From the NCBI GenBank assembly GCA_934746645.1, contig CAKVFE010000001.1, positions 124,001-188,000 of the forward strand: DNA of 64,000 nt, in the 5' to 3' direction. A program made the translations under genes and the position numbers. Below the pieces are notes generated by a model, which did no database searches, was not told the DNA's origin, and saw nothing but the letters and a program-made list of their open reading frames with translations. The number at the start of each line of letters is the position of its first letter. The stretch's first letter is position 1. Shown here piece after piece: positions 22,891 to 32,555 of this stretch. The stretch is from an uncultured Clostridia bacterium (GTDB taxonomy: Bacteria; Bacillota; Clostridia; Christensenellales; UBA1242).

Positions 22891-23748
22891 ATGGAAGAGT
22901 TTTTACATTGGTTTCAAGCTGAAATGCCTAAGCCACAAGTACTAGGTTGGTTTCATATAATGTGGTTGTTGATTACTATAATAGCTTGCACAATCATATT
23001 TATATACAGAAAACGAATATCTAAAAAATGTGTAAATTTAATACTTTTGATTGTTGGTATTTTACTAATATTATTTGAGATTTACAAACAGCTGGAATTT
23101 AGTTTTAATTACAATGGTGGCAATGGACAATCATATTGGGATTATCAATGGTATGCTTTCCCTTTTCAATTTTGCTCTACTCCAATATATGTTATGGCTC
23201 TTGCAGGAATATTGAAAAAAGGCAAATGCTATGACTGTATTATCTCTTATCTCGCTACATACGCATTGTTTGGTGGGCTGGTAGTACTTTTATATCCATA
23301 CAGTGTATATACAAAAGTTATAGGAATCAACATACAAACAATGTTTTGGCATAGCAGTATGTTGGTAGTAGGCTTTATGCTACTAGCGACAAAATCAGTA
23401 GATTTACACATAAAAACACTACTAAAAGCAAGTATTGTGTTTGTCATAATGTTAGCTATAGCCCTTACCTTAAATATTGTATGGCACTATTGTGGCAACG
23501 AAGAAACATTTAATATGTTCTACATAAGTCCATATTACGAATGTGATATGGCTGTAATAGGCACAATATACAATGCTGTACCATACCCTATATTTTTAAT
23601 ATTGTACATATTGGGATTCTCGTTGGCTGGACTTATAATACTATACATAGCTATAGGAATAGACAAACTAATAGTATTGATTAATAACAAACAAAAACAT
23701 AATAATGATAATATTGATACACATAATACCAATGTCAACACAAAATAA
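22891..23748 (+). CDS. YwaF-like (TIGR02206 family) integral membrane protein
   Basis: The 285-residue product has about seven hydrophobic segments and the look of the YwaF/TIGR02206 family: FHIMWLLITIIACTII near the start, YQWYAFPFQFCSTPIYVM in the middle, and FNMFYISPYYECDM late. The family has no known function. The start at 22891 has AGAGGT upstream; an earlier in-frame ATG overlaps the neighbouring divergent gene and is less likely. A short hydrophilic Asn/Lys tail ends the protein. Confidence 0.8.
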   Translation: MEEFLHWFQAEMPKPQVLGWFHIMWLLITIIACTIIFIYRKRISKKCVNLILLIVGILLILFEIYKQLEFSFNYNGGNGQSYWDYQWYAFPFQFCSTPIYVMALAGILKKGKCYDCIISYLATYALFGGLVVLLYPYSVYTKVIGINIQTMFWHSSMLVVGFMLLATKSVDLHIKTLLKASIVFVIMLAIALTLNIVWHYCGNEETFNMFYISPYYECDMAVIGTIYNAVPYPIFLILYILGFSLAGLIILYIAIGIDKLIVLINNKQKHNNDNIDTHNTNVNTK

Positions 23749-23775
23749 AAAAGGCTAAATTAAGCCTTTTTTATT
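23746..23775. terminator. Terminator between converging genes
   Basis: AAAAAAGGCTTAA-type inverted repeat (AAAAAAGGCT / AGCCTTTTTT, partly overlapping the YwaF-like stop) with T-runs on both strands. Confidence 0.75.
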
Positions 23776-23829
23776 TTATTAACAATATTTAATAATGATT
23801 ATATTAAATTATTAATAGTACTATAAATA

Positions 23830-24393
23830 TTATTTTTCTGATTCTGATTTTTTAGTTTTGTATTCATCAATAAAAGATTTGATAATTTTATATGACTCGT
23901 ATGGATTGGTGATATTGGCAAACATAAATAGTGAGCCTTGACCACTCATAGGGCTAGATGTACTACCAAATCTGATAGAACCTGTATTTTTACGCAAAAT
24001 TTTGTCCAACAAACTTACATAAACATCTATTGCACCAATCATTGACATATCTAAGCTTTTAAAGTCAACGCCAAAAATACCTGTACGAATAATCACACGC
24101 TTATTGGTATAAGCATAGAATACATTTTTATAATATAGTGCTATAAACAAAACACTAAGAGCTTCAAACAAAACAAATATTCCTACTGGTAAAAGTACCC
24201 AAAGTGGTTCGACAAATTCCTCTGTATCCGGGAATAGAATACTTAAAATTGCAATACCACAGAAAAATAATAGTGACAATGTTGACCACAAAAGTGATCT
24301 AAAATACAACTTTAGTTTATTTGGCTTAAATACTTCTTTTATTTCTTCATCTTTATCCAAGATAAGTTCAAATTTAGATTTCATATCGTCCAT
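23830..24393 (-). CDS. Bacterial PH-domain membrane protein
   Basis: The 187-residue product has two membrane segments (about residues 31-51 and 65-87) followed by a bacterial pleckstrin-homology domain of the YdbS/YdbT type: FYAYTNKRVIIRTGIFGVDFKSLDM and the typical VSLLDKILRKNTGSIRFGS. Function in this family is not defined. It is the last of three consecutive minus-strand envelope genes, 14 bases after the preceding one. Confidence 0.8.
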   Translation of the reverse strand: MDDMKSKFELILDKDEEIKEVFKPNKLKLYFRSLLWSTLSLLFFCGIAILSILFPDTEEFVEPLWVLLPVGIFVLFEALSVLFIALYYKNVFYAYTNKRVIIRTGIFGVDFKSLDMSMIGAIDVYVSLLDKILRKNTGSIRFGSTSSPMSGQGSLFMFANITNPYESYKIIKSFIDEYKTKKSESEK

Positions 24394-24407
24394 AATATAT
24401 CTCCTAA

Positions 24408-25247
24408 TTATGCTATCTTTATAGCAAAATAATTGTTGTCATCACGAGTTAGGAATGTATAATCCTTAGCTCCAATACCTTTTAAACTATAAGCCAATCC
24501 ATCATTGGTATTATTACCAATTAAAGAATCAACAAATATATCACCTATAATTTTGCTAAATTCTTTAGCAGTACCCAATTTTACAAAATTGTTAACAGTT
24601 TTAAATATACTTTCTGTATCTTTATCACTTAAATTGTTGATTGTTAAGCCAAGACCTTCTGTAGTATATTCAAACGCATTAGTGCCTTTATTGACTCTAA
24701 CAGTTGATGAAATATATAATTGGTCTGGGACTTTTTTAGTAAACCATTTTAGTGGAATACCATTTTTATTCATTAAATCTTTTAATTTTTCCAATTCTAG
24801 TTTGACTACAACATTAAAATCAGCATCTCCATTTTCATCTATATTGCTAAATTTTACTTGTGATACTTCAAATCCATAATCAGCCAAATTGATTGTTTTA
24901 TCATTGGACAATTCAACTTTTAAAATATCTGCATTTTCTTTTATGTAATCACTTATATATGCTGCAAGTTGTTTATCTGTAAATTCTACTTGTACAGTAA
25001 GTAGTTCGGTAGAATTTTTAATTGAAATAACAGCATCTTTGTCATTTTCGTCATAAGGATTGGTTATTATCTTTTCAACTTGTGGTTGTTGACTAAGTAT
25101 TTTTAGTTGTCCCATAACATCAAATACATTGATTTTAAATTTAGCATACAAAATACCACAAATTGTACCTACAATTACAGCTAGTAGCAAAAGTAAGCCA
25201 AATATAAATTTAAACAACCCACCTAGCAATGATCTTCTTTTTCTCAT
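24408..25247 (-). CDS. Membrane-anchored protein of unknown function
   Basis: I do not recognise this 279-residue protein. It has a basic N-terminus (MRKRRSLLGG), one membrane segment at about residues 11-32, and an extracytoplasmic domain of mixed beta/alpha character, including ELLTVQVEFTDKQLAAYISDY and KKVPDQLYISSTVRVNKG. The shape recalls lipid-binding or DUF-type exported domains. It sits between a PH-domain gene and a SHOCT-domain gene. Confidence 0.65.
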   Translation of the reverse strand: MRKRRSLLGGLFKFIFGLLLLLAVIVGTICGILYAKFKINVFDVMGQLKILSQQPQVEKIITNPYDENDKDAVISIKNSTELLTVQVEFTDKQLAAYISDYIKENADILKVELSNDKTINLADYGFEVSQVKFSNIDENGDADFNVVVKLELEKLKDLMNKNGIPLKWFTKKVPDQLYISSTVRVNKGTNAFEYTTEGLGLTINNLSDKDTESIFKTVNNFVKLGTAKEFSKIIGDIFVDSLIGNNTNDGLAYSLKGIGAKDYTFLTRDDNNYFAIKIA

Positions 25248-25365
25248 ACATTACCCCTTTTATCCAATATTAATAATATATGATTAATATTATCATTTAT
25301 AATATATCAAAAATATTGGGTTTTGTCGATATATCCAATAAAATATTGTAATAATTTAATTGAAA

Positions 25366-25394
25366 CAAAAAATCACTCTAAAGCTAGAGTGATT
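25366..25394 (-). terminator. Intrinsic terminator after the SHOCT-domain gene
   Basis: Minus-strand stem AATCACTCT / AGAGTGATT followed by a T-run. It separates the SHOCT gene from the next gene on the same strand. Confidence 0.8.
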
Positions 25395-25400
25395 AATTGA

Positions 25401-26258
25401 TTACATATCTTCTAAAAGTTTCTTTCTCTTTTCATCATACTCTTCTTGAGTAATTAGACCTTCGTCAAGCATACTTTTTAATTCGATAAGTTTTTGTTTG
25501 TTGTCTTTTACTGGTTGAGCATTAGTTTGAGCTTGTGCTTCAACTTCTTTTTTATCAATTCTGTCGCCATAATTTTCAATTTGATATTTTTGGCGTTTAA
25601 GTTCTATACGCTTAATAATGCTATTAGAAAGTGATACATACGCTAATGCTAATATAGCTATAGGATATACTGCATTAGAAGTTAAGAATGAAAATAATCC
25701 TGAAGCAGAATTGAATGCAATATCAGTACCATCAATCTTGAATAACAATAACCAACCTGTTACATACAAGTCAACAACAATGTTGCTTACATACATAATA
25801 ATTTGGAATACAAGCATTGACTTACCATAACGGGTAATTACTGCACCAATAGTTGTACCACAAATAAATTGTACACTTATAATTAAAACAATTTTGATAA
25901 ATCTTACTGTATTAGCTAATTCTTTTTCGCTAACAGTATCTCCTTTTCTAATAAGTCCCATAACAACGCATACTGCTACTATCCAAAGGATACAAACCAC
26001 AGCAATTATACTCAAAAATACAATTGAAACAACTTTTGCTTTGCCACGCTCCAAATTGCGAGCCCAAACAAGACTCATAAGTCCACATAAGCATATAACA
26101 GCAATAATACCTACAAATTGAACAAGTCCAGTACCCATATGGAAAGTACCGGTAGCAGCCAATACTATTAGACCTACTGCCAAAAACAAGCCAACAATAG
26201 ATATTGTCTGAATTATGCCATAAAGACTAAACTTACCGTTTTCTTTAAACTTAAACAT
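25401..26258 (-). CDS. Membrane protein with C-terminal SHOCT domain
   Basis: The 285-residue product has about six hydrophobic segments (residues about 12 to 215), then a linker and a SHOCT module at the end: KLIELKSMLDEGLITQEEYDEKRKKLLEDM. SHOCT is a short helical C-terminal domain thought to mediate oligomerisation. The membrane portion is not assigned to a family. It is transcribed alone, since a terminator follows it. Confidence 0.8.
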   Translation of the reverse strand: MFKFKENGKFSLYGIIQTISIVGLFLAVGLIVLAATGTFHMGTGLVQFVGIIAVICLCGLMSLVWARNLERGKAKVVSIVFLSIIAVVCILWIVAVCVVMGLIRKGDTVSEKELANTVRFIKIVLIISVQFICGTTIGAVITRYGKSMLVFQIIMYVSNIVVDLYVTGWLLLFKIDGTDIAFNSASGLFSFLTSNAVYPIAILALAYVSLSNSIIKRIELKRQKYQIENYGDRIDKKEVEAQAQTNAQPVKDNKQKLIELKSMLDEGLITQEEYDEKRKKLLEDM

Positions 26259-26440
26259 AAATTTTCCCCCTTTTTGTCTTTATTTTATAATAACAATTAT
26301 ATTTTAATTTATCAACTTATTTACAAAATTTTGTACAATTTAATTGTAAAACTAACTACAAAAATTATTCTACTTATAAAAACAAACACTTATATAATAA
26401 TACTATTTAATTATCGATAATATCACACGACATTAAAGAT

Positions 26441-26468
26441 AAAAAAGGTAGCAATAAACTACCTTTTA
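26441..26468 (-). terminator. Intrinsic terminator downstream of the ABC-F gene
   Basis: AAAAGGTAG / CTACCTTTT perfect stem with a T-run on the minus strand, about 150 bases after the ABC-F stop. The intervening RNA would be a long 3' untranslated region. Confidence 0.8.
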
Positions 26469-26485
26469 TATTATCGGAAGTTAGA

Positions 26486-26615
26486 CGAAAGCAGTGCGAA
26501 GCAATATTTTCGTATAACTGATGTTTATTCAAACTGTGATGACACAAGATATTGTGGAGTTGTACCTAGCAACTTGATTTACGAACATAGTGAGTAAATC
26601 AACATCACATAGTTT
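26486..26615 (-). other. Multi-branched structured element after the ABC-F gene
   Basis: Nested inverted repeats suggest a branched RNA fold. An outer stem is AAACTGTGATG (26531-26541) with CATCACATAGTTT (26603-26615). Inside are AGTTG-N7-CAACT (26559-26575) and TGATTTAC (26575-26582) with GTAAATCA (26594-26601). A further hairpin with TGCTTCGCA-type loop lies at about 26486-26512. This could be a structured 3' untranslated region, a small RNA or a palindromic repeat unit; sequence alone cannot decide. Confidence 0.45.
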
Positions 26616-26618
26616 ATA

Positions 26619-28172
26619 TTAACATATTTTTTCCAAATCTATAATTTTTGTAGCGACATCTTTAACAAATGGTTTGCTGTGGCTTACAAATATCACTGTG
26701 CCCTTAAATTCGGCTATAGCTTCACGCAATCTATCAATAGCAAATACATCTAAGTGATTGGTTGGTTCGTCCAATATAAGTAAATTAACGGCTTTTAGCG
26801 ATAGGATACACAATTTAATTTTACTTTGCTCTCCACCACTTAATTGCTTAATTTGTTTTCTACAATGAATACTATTAAGTCCACATCTATTAAGCGCTGC
26901 CCTAATTTCTTTTTCAGTCAATTTTGGGTATGCGTTGGACACATAATTAAGAGGTGTTCCTTCATACAAATGAAAATCATTTTCTTGTTCGTAATACCCC
27001 ACAACAATGTTCCTTGCGATTGTAATACTACCAGATATACTTTCTAGTTGACCAATAATTGTCTTTAACAATGTACTTTTACCTATACCATTAAATCCAG
27101 TTATGGCAACTCTATCCCCGTTTTCTACTTCAAAGCTTATAGGTTTTAATAATGGTTTTCCATCGTATCCAACACACAAATTTTCTACTTTCAACACCAA
27201 ATTGCCAGCAAAATCTTTATATTTAAAAGAAAAAGTTGGTTTAATTTGCTCAGTTGGAGCATTGATAATTTCCATACGACTAAGCATACGCTCTCTACTA
27301 TGAGCCATATTAGCTGTTGCAGCTCTAGCCTTATTACGAGCAATATAATCTTCCAATTTTTTTATTTCTCTTTGTTGTTGCTCATAATTCTTTTCGTGTT
27401 GTACTCTTCTTGCTTCTTTAGTAGCCATACACTTTTCATAATTGCCTACATATTTGGTTATTTTGTTGTTGTCAACATCACATATATGTGTAACAACATT
27501 ATTTAAAAAGTGTGTATCGTGACTTACTATAATAAATGCACGGTTGCTAGAATTGATAAACTTTGTTAGCCAATCAATATGATTGACATCAAGAAAATTG
27601 GTTGGTTCGTCCAATACCATAACATCTGGACTTTCTAGCAATAGTTTTGCAAGCATAACCTTAGCTCTTTGTCCACCGCTTAAAGTTTTAACCTGTGTAT
27701 TAAGACCAAAAGCAGTAATACCAAGTCCTGCACATACTTTTTCAATCTCACTATCTATAGCGTAAAAATTGTTGGCAGTTAGGTACTCAAAAAGGTCACC
27801 ACTTTGATTAAGCAATTTTTCCAATTTATCACTATCGGTTTCGGTAGCAAGTCTTTCATTGATATTATTAAGTTTTTTCTCAGCATCAAAAAGTTGTTTG
27901 TATGCACCACACAAATACTCTTTGATTGTATCTTCCCCTTTAACTTCAGCGTGCTGGTCAAGATATTCTACACGATAACGAGGATTTTTGTAAAAAGTTC
28001 CTTTATCTAGCAATACTTGCCCCATTATTATTTTTAATAATGTACTTTTACCTGCACCATTTACACCTGTTAATCCTATTTTTTCATTAGGATTAAGCAC
28101 AAATGATGTATCTTCAAACAATAATTTATCGCCAAAATTTTGAGAAAAATTGTTGATTTCTATAATTGCCAT
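26619..28172 (-). CDS. ABC-F family ATPase
   Basis: The 517-residue soluble protein has two ABC ATPase domains and no membrane segments. Walker A motifs are GVNGAGKST (36-44) and GFNGIGKST (about 353). Signatures are LSGGQRAKVMLAKLL and LSGGEQSKIKLCIL; Walker B sites end VLDEPTNFLD and ILDEPTNHLD. The charged linker between the domains (about residues 240-300) is the ribosome-reaching element of this family. ABC-F proteins act on the ribosome, in rescue or in antibiotic protection; which applies here is not clear. Confidence 0.92.
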   Translation of the reverse strand: MAIIEINNFSQNFGDKLLFEDTSFVLNPNEKIGLTGVNGAGKSTLLKIIMGQVLLDKGTFYKNPRYRVEYLDQHAEVKGEDTIKEYLCGAYKQLFDAEKKLNNINERLATETDSDKLEKLLNQSGDLFEYLTANNFYAIDSEIEKVCAGLGITAFGLNTQVKTLSGGQRAKVMLAKLLLESPDVMVLDEPTNFLDVNHIDWLTKFINSSNRAFIIVSHDTHFLNNVVTHICDVDNNKITKYVGNYEKCMATKEARRVQHEKNYEQQQREIKKLEDYIARNKARAATANMAHSRERMLSRMEIINAPTEQIKPTFSFKYKDFAGNLVLKVENLCVGYDGKPLLKPISFEVENGDRVAITGFNGIGKSTLLKTIIGQLESISGSITIARNIVVGYYEQENDFHLYEGTPLNYVSNAYPKLTEKEIRAALNRCGLNSIHCRKQIKQLSGGEQSKIKLCILSLKAVNLLILDEPTNHLDVFAIDRLREAIAEFKGTVIFVSHSKPFVKDVATKIIDLEKIC

Positions 28173-28203
28173 TGGTTCTCCTAAAATATTTAACGGAAAA
28201 TTA

Positions 28204-28249
28204 AATAAAACTAAAATATTTGAATCAGCAAAAGCCGACTCAAATATTT
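28204..28249 (-). terminator. Terminator after gltX
   Basis: A 10-bp perfect stem AAATATTTGA / TCAAATATTT extended by imperfect pairing, followed on the minus strand by T-rich sequence. Confidence 0.7.
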
Positions 28250-28252
28250 ATG

Positions 28253-29995
28253 TTATTTATTTAGAATATCGATAAACAAATTTAATTTTTCTTTTACTTT
28301 GTCATCTCCTAAAACTTTGCATATTGAATACAAGTCTGGAGAGTTTGTCTTACCAGTAATACCCAATCTAATCAATGCACACGCATCTGCTGTGTTGCCT
28401 GCATAAGCATCAGGATTAGCTTTGTACAACTTATTGTCTGTACAGAAATTGTGACGAGTAGCAACTTCTTTTATCTTATTAAACCATTCATCTTTTTCGT
28501 CTGCACTACTATATACATTAATATAGTCTTTTAAAAATTGAGATGCTTCTTTAGTTGTAAATTTAGTAAATTGATATTCATAATCTGACAAAGTTGTTGG
28601 TTTAAAATATCCAAACATATAGTTATAATATGCAGGTACTTCGCTCCATTTTGCTATATCTTTTCTAGGCTTTGCTGTATATCTATCAATACTTAGTGTA
28701 TCAATAACATATTGCTTGTTATCTTTTAAATATTGAGCAAATTCGCTAGGTAAAACACTAGGAGTCTTGAAGTTGTCACCTAGTCTTGCTTTAGATTCTT
28801 TTTCAAAATCATAGTCATAGTTTGTAGCCCAATCCAAAGTATAATTGTATACTTCTTCAGCTGTCATTTTTGAAATAATATTTTTAGAAACATCTTCCAA
28901 CTTTACAATATCAAAGAACGGACTTGATGTTCCAATTTTCTTTGCACTAAATGGAAATTCATCTACAGAAGCTTCTGGGTTAGCGTTACGCCAATCTTCA
29001 AAATTGCTATTCATAATGTTAAGCAAATATTCGGTAACAGCTTTAGTAGGCAAACCTGCTTGAATATAGAAACGCATATCTGCTTCTGGGTCTTTTGACT
29101 TAGAAATTTTGCGTTTGTTGCCATTTTCACCAATCTTACATAATACTGGTGTATGAATATATTTTAATGGTTTAAAGCCTAAAGCATTAAATATCTCAAC
29201 ATGTTGTGGCCAAGTAGAAATCCATTCTTCTCCCCTAACAACAATAGTTGTATGCATTAGATGGTCATCTACTGGGTGAGCGAAAGCATAAGGTGGTATA
29301 CCATTGTCTTTGATAAGCACAACATCTTTACAGTTAGCACCTATTTCTCTTTCACCTCTTACAAGGTCATAAACCTTTACTTTATCGCCCTCTTTACCAT
29401 TGGATTTAAGTCTAATACAAAACTTTTTACCAGCATCAATATTTGCCTTTATTTCGTCATAACTTAAATCTCTACAAGGGTCTTTTTCAACCATTTGTTT
29501 TTCATCTTGAAGTTGTTGTTCTCTTTTTTCCAAAACTTCTTGTTTACCTTCAGGTTTTTCACAAAAACAAGGGAAAGCTTTACCTTCAGCGACCAATTTT
29601 TTTGCATAAGTTTGATAGATTTCGGTACGGTCACTTTGTCTATATGGTCCATACATACCATTGTCAGTACGATTGATAGTAAATCCTTCATCAGGTACAA
29701 TACCATAATAAGCCAATGTCTTTAATGCGACAATATCACTACCCTCAATTTCACGCTTTTTATCTGTATCTTCTAGTCTAAATAGAAATACACCATTAGG
29801 TGTAGACCTTGCCAAACGATAATCTAAGTTTGCACCAAAAAAGTGTCCAATATGCATAAAGCCTGTTGGACTAGGAGCAAAACGAGTAACTTCAGCATCT
29901 CCAATATCTCTTGGTTTATATTTATTTTCCCAATAATCAACATCTTTAGTAATATTAGGATATAATAAGTCTGCTATTTTTTTATAATCATTCAT
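28253..29995 (-). CDS. gltX: Glutamate--tRNA ligase, long divergent form
   Basis: The 580-residue protein is a class I glutamyl-tRNA synthetase. RFAPSPTGFMHIGH (38-51) carries the HIGH motif, FRLEDTDKKRE follows, and KRKISKSKDPEAD (about residue 295) is the KMSKS loop. The C-terminal anticodon-binding half is helical and ends RLGITGKTNSPDLYSI, which matches the family. At 580 residues it is about 90 longer than common GltX; the length resembles a clostridial subtype, and there is an inserted charged helix near residues 150-180. A second synthetase or a GatCAB system is not visible in the window. Confidence 0.9.
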   Translation of the reverse strand: MNDYKKIADLLYPNITKDVDYWENKYKPRDIGDAEVTRFAPSPTGFMHIGHFFGANLDYRLARSTPNGVFLFRLEDTDKKREIEGSDIVALKTLAYYGIVPDEGFTINRTDNGMYGPYRQSDRTEIYQTYAKKLVAEGKAFPCFCEKPEGKQEVLEKREQQLQDEKQMVEKDPCRDLSYDEIKANIDAGKKFCIRLKSNGKEGDKVKVYDLVRGEREIGANCKDVVLIKDNGIPPYAFAHPVDDHLMHTTIVVRGEEWISTWPQHVEIFNALGFKPLKYIHTPVLCKIGENGNKRKISKSKDPEADMRFYIQAGLPTKAVTEYLLNIMNSNFEDWRNANPEASVDEFPFSAKKIGTSSPFFDIVKLEDVSKNIISKMTAEEVYNYTLDWATNYDYDFEKESKARLGDNFKTPSVLPSEFAQYLKDNKQYVIDTLSIDRYTAKPRKDIAKWSEVPAYYNYMFGYFKPTTLSDYEYQFTKFTTKEASQFLKDYINVYSSADEKDEWFNKIKEVATRHNFCTDNKLYKANPDAYAGNTADACALIRLGITGKTNSPDLYSICKVLGDDKVKEKLNLFIDILNK

Positions 29996-30051
29996 ATTTT
30001 TAATACCTTTTAATATATAAATATACTCTATATATTGTACATTTTAGACAA

Positions 30052-30084
30052 TAAAAAAGCAACCCGTTTAACCGAGTTGCTTTA
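30052..30084 (-). terminator. Intrinsic terminator after the lipoprotein gene
   Basis: GCAACCCG / CGAGTTGC imperfect stem (TTTAAC loop) with a T-run on the minus strand. Confidence 0.8.
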
Positions 30085-30088
30085 TATT

Positions 30089-31261
30089 TTATCTCTTTGT
30101 ATTTATTTCACTTAAAGCATTTAATAATGTAGTAACTGTGTCTTTTTCAAAATTAATCATAACTCTTGCATTAGCAGCATCAACTACACTTAATGAATTT
30201 AAATACTGTTCTTCATTATCTTGAATAGTAGAAGAATTATAAGTACTATCTGTATTAAATCTAAATGTATTATATTTTTCCATATCTACTTTATCATAAA
30301 CTTTGTTGTAAAGTTTGAAGTATCTATCGAACATATTTAATTGAGATTCATAATCTTTAACAGCATTTATATTATTTTCATTACCATCATCTAAGTCATT
30401 TAAGAAATCATTATTTAATGTTACACAACCATAATTACCTGTTATGATTATCTTTTCCAAATCCTTATTATTTTGACTAAACAATGTTCCGACAGATTGT
30501 TGTGCGTCTAATAAATCTAATACTTTTGCAGTTCCATTTTTAACTAAAGAATTTAGATATCCTTTATAAATGTAATTTGCCATAGACAACAAACCTTCAT
30601 CATAAACTCTTAGAGCATAAGATTTGTCTATAGTTTGGTCTTCAGAATAGAAATATTTAACATGTAAATCTTTAAAATAATTAACAAAATTTAAAGTTAC
30701 TTTAATTAAGTTAGTGTAAGAATAATTGAATTTATCAACACTTGCGCCAATAATTGGGCTTTCTGCTCCAAACAATTCGGTTTCTCTTTCCAAATCAAGT
30801 TTGTTAGCATTGAATGATGCCAATTCTCTTTGGAATGTTTTTAGTCTATCATAAAGTTCGGTCAATTCTTTAGCATTTGGTTTTTTAGATTCAATATTTT
30901 CATAAAATACATTTCTAAAATCAGCGTAATAAGCATAAGCCAAAGACATTGTACGGCCATATACACTCTTTAATTGATTATATCTTTTATATAGGTCAGT
31001 ACTCGTATCTTTTTCATCTGTACTTGTTTGATAGTCTGTAATACCTTTATTGTATTGAACAATGAAATAATCTTTTTCTTCTGTTTCAGCTGAACCAATC
31101 TTTTTAAAGTAAGTATTGGTTGTACCATTGTCATAAGCAGAAACAGTATCAGCGTGTAAAGTCTTTAATTCTAAAGCATTTCTAGTTGTTTTACCACAAC
31201 CAGCTAAAAACATAGTCGCGACTAATGGTAATGCTAATAATGAATAATATCCTTTTTTCAT
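30089..31261 (-). CDS. Helical lipoprotein of unknown function
   Basis: The 390-residue product has a lipoprotein signal peptide with lipobox LAGC and acylated Cys22. The mature part is strongly helical with many Tyr, Asn and Asp residues, and contains no motif I recognise. It is three bases after another exported protein of similar size and composition, and the two share a similar order of helical segments, suggesting ancient duplication. They are probably a co-expressed envelope pair. Confidence 0.75.
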   Translation of the reverse strand: MKKGYYSLLALPLVATMFLAGCGKTTRNALELKTLHADTVSAYDNGTTNTYFKKIGSAETEEKDYFIVQYNKGITDYQTSTDEKDTSTDLYKRYNQLKSVYGRTMSLAYAYYADFRNVFYENIESKKPNAKELTELYDRLKTFQRELASFNANKLDLERETELFGAESPIIGASVDKFNYSYTNLIKVTLNFVNYFKDLHVKYFYSEDQTIDKSYALRVYDEGLLSMANYIYKGYLNSLVKNGTAKVLDLLDAQQSVGTLFSQNNKDLEKIIITGNYGCVTLNNDFLNDLDDGNENNINAVKDYESQLNMFDRYFKLYNKVYDKVDMEKYNTFRFNTDSTYNSSTIQDNEEQYLNSLSVVDAANARVMINFEKDTVTTLLNALSEINTKR

Positions 31262-31264
31262 AAT

Positions 31265-32467
31265 TTATACCCCCTCAGTCTCATTTACTATAGTCAAACC
31301 AAAACATTTAGATAATATATTATTGATATACTTTATACTCTCAGAATTAAATTTAGATTTAATTTCTGCATCATTATTTGCAAATTTTACTTTATTTACA
31401 TGAGATAAAGCAAATATACTATTTTGACCAGTTATAGTTGATGGATAATTATCTTTTAATTCGATATAGTCAGTAACAACATCTGGTTTCTCTTCTTCTT
31501 TATTAAAACTACTAATTACTCTAGCAACATCTAAAGAATAATCTACATAATCAGTAATTTTATCTGCATTGTTTGCAACAAATTCTTTATTTCCTTCTTT
31601 AACAAACAAATTGATTGATTTACTAGTAAATTCTTTAACTGAATTTAATAGAATGTCATAATATACTGTTTCTTTGTTATAAGCAAAGTCATTATCAAAA
31701 GCATACTTAATAACAAAATCTCTAACAGTCATAGTTAAGTTGTTATAATTTTTTACTATGTTAAAATAATCACTATGTAATGTTTTAAATAAGTTTTTAA
31801 CTTCTGTCATTATTGTATTTGAATTATATTCATCACTTTTAGATGAAAGTTTGTCAAGAAGTGAATCCATATCTGATTTTGTTGAAGCAAAATTGGTATA
31901 ACTATTGGTTAAAGCTTTTGCCAAATTATTGATTTCTTTAACATCTTTTTTATCAACTTTTTGAGCAAGTTGAACATAAGCATAATAATAATCAAATGCT
32001 TTATCTATGTTATCGTACATTTTTTGCAATCCAACACTATTTGTAACACCTTGTAAATAATAAGGATCTGCATTGTGATAATCTTCATTTGTTCCTAAAT
32101 CTTCACCAAGCATAAAGAATCTATAGTAAACAATATAGTCTTCATTACTATTTATTCCTTCACTTGTAATAGTAGAAAAGTTTAAACCTTCACAATATCT
32201 ATTAATAGTTTCAGAATCGCTATCTTCACTTTTTTTATGTTTCCAATTAATTAATCCAACAGCTTGAGTATTCTCGTCTACACCAGTTAATGCATACAAA
32301 TAAGCACCATAACCTTTGGATTTGTTATCTGCTTTTTGAAGGTTGGTTAATGTGTTAAATACTTCTAACTCATTAGTAGGTTTAAACCATATCAACCATA
32401 CGCCAAGGAATATCAAGCCCAAGATAACTATAGTAACTGCAAATCTTAATATAGTTTTTGTTTTCAT
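31265..32467 (-). CDS. Membrane-anchored helical protein, partner of the next lipoprotein
   Basis: The 400-residue protein has a single N-terminal membrane segment (about residues 7-29, ending in VWLIWF) and a helical exterior domain. It has no lipobox, so it is a membrane anchor rather than a lipoprotein. Segments such as YYDILLNSVKEFTSKSINLFV resemble in pattern the downstream lipoprotein. No family is recognised. The start has AAAGGGGGATAAA upstream. Confidence 0.7.
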   Translation of the reverse strand: MKTKTILRFAVTIVILGLIFLGVWLIWFKPTNELEVFNTLTNLQKADNKSKGYGAYLYALTGVDENTQAVGLINWKHKKSEDSDSETINRYCEGLNFSTITSEGINSNEDYIVYYRFFMLGEDLGTNEDYHNADPYYLQGVTNSVGLQKMYDNIDKAFDYYYAYVQLAQKVDKKDVKEINNLAKALTNSYTNFASTKSDMDSLLDKLSSKSDEYNSNTIMTEVKNLFKTLHSDYFNIVKNYNNLTMTVRDFVIKYAFDNDFAYNKETVYYDILLNSVKEFTSKSINLFVKEGNKEFVANNADKITDYVDYSLDVARVISSFNKEEEKPDVVTDYIELKDNYPSTITGQNSIFALSHVNKVKFANNDAEIKSKFNSESIKYINNILSKCFGLTIVNETEGV

Positions 32468-32555
32468 TTTATCCCCCTTTATTTAGACAAAATAATATTA
32501 TATATTTACTTAATAATATAACATTTTTACTATTAGTGTCAATATATATTTCAAT

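Larger units (their letters stand above)
26259..26618. other. Gene-free interval with a multi-hairpin element and terminator
   Basis: The interval holds a terminator (26441-26468) and, next to the ABC-F stop codon, a chain of inverted repeats described separately. Bases 26259-26430 are plain AT-rich sequence, the probable promoter region for the SHOCT gene. No credible gene is present. Confidence 0.6.
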
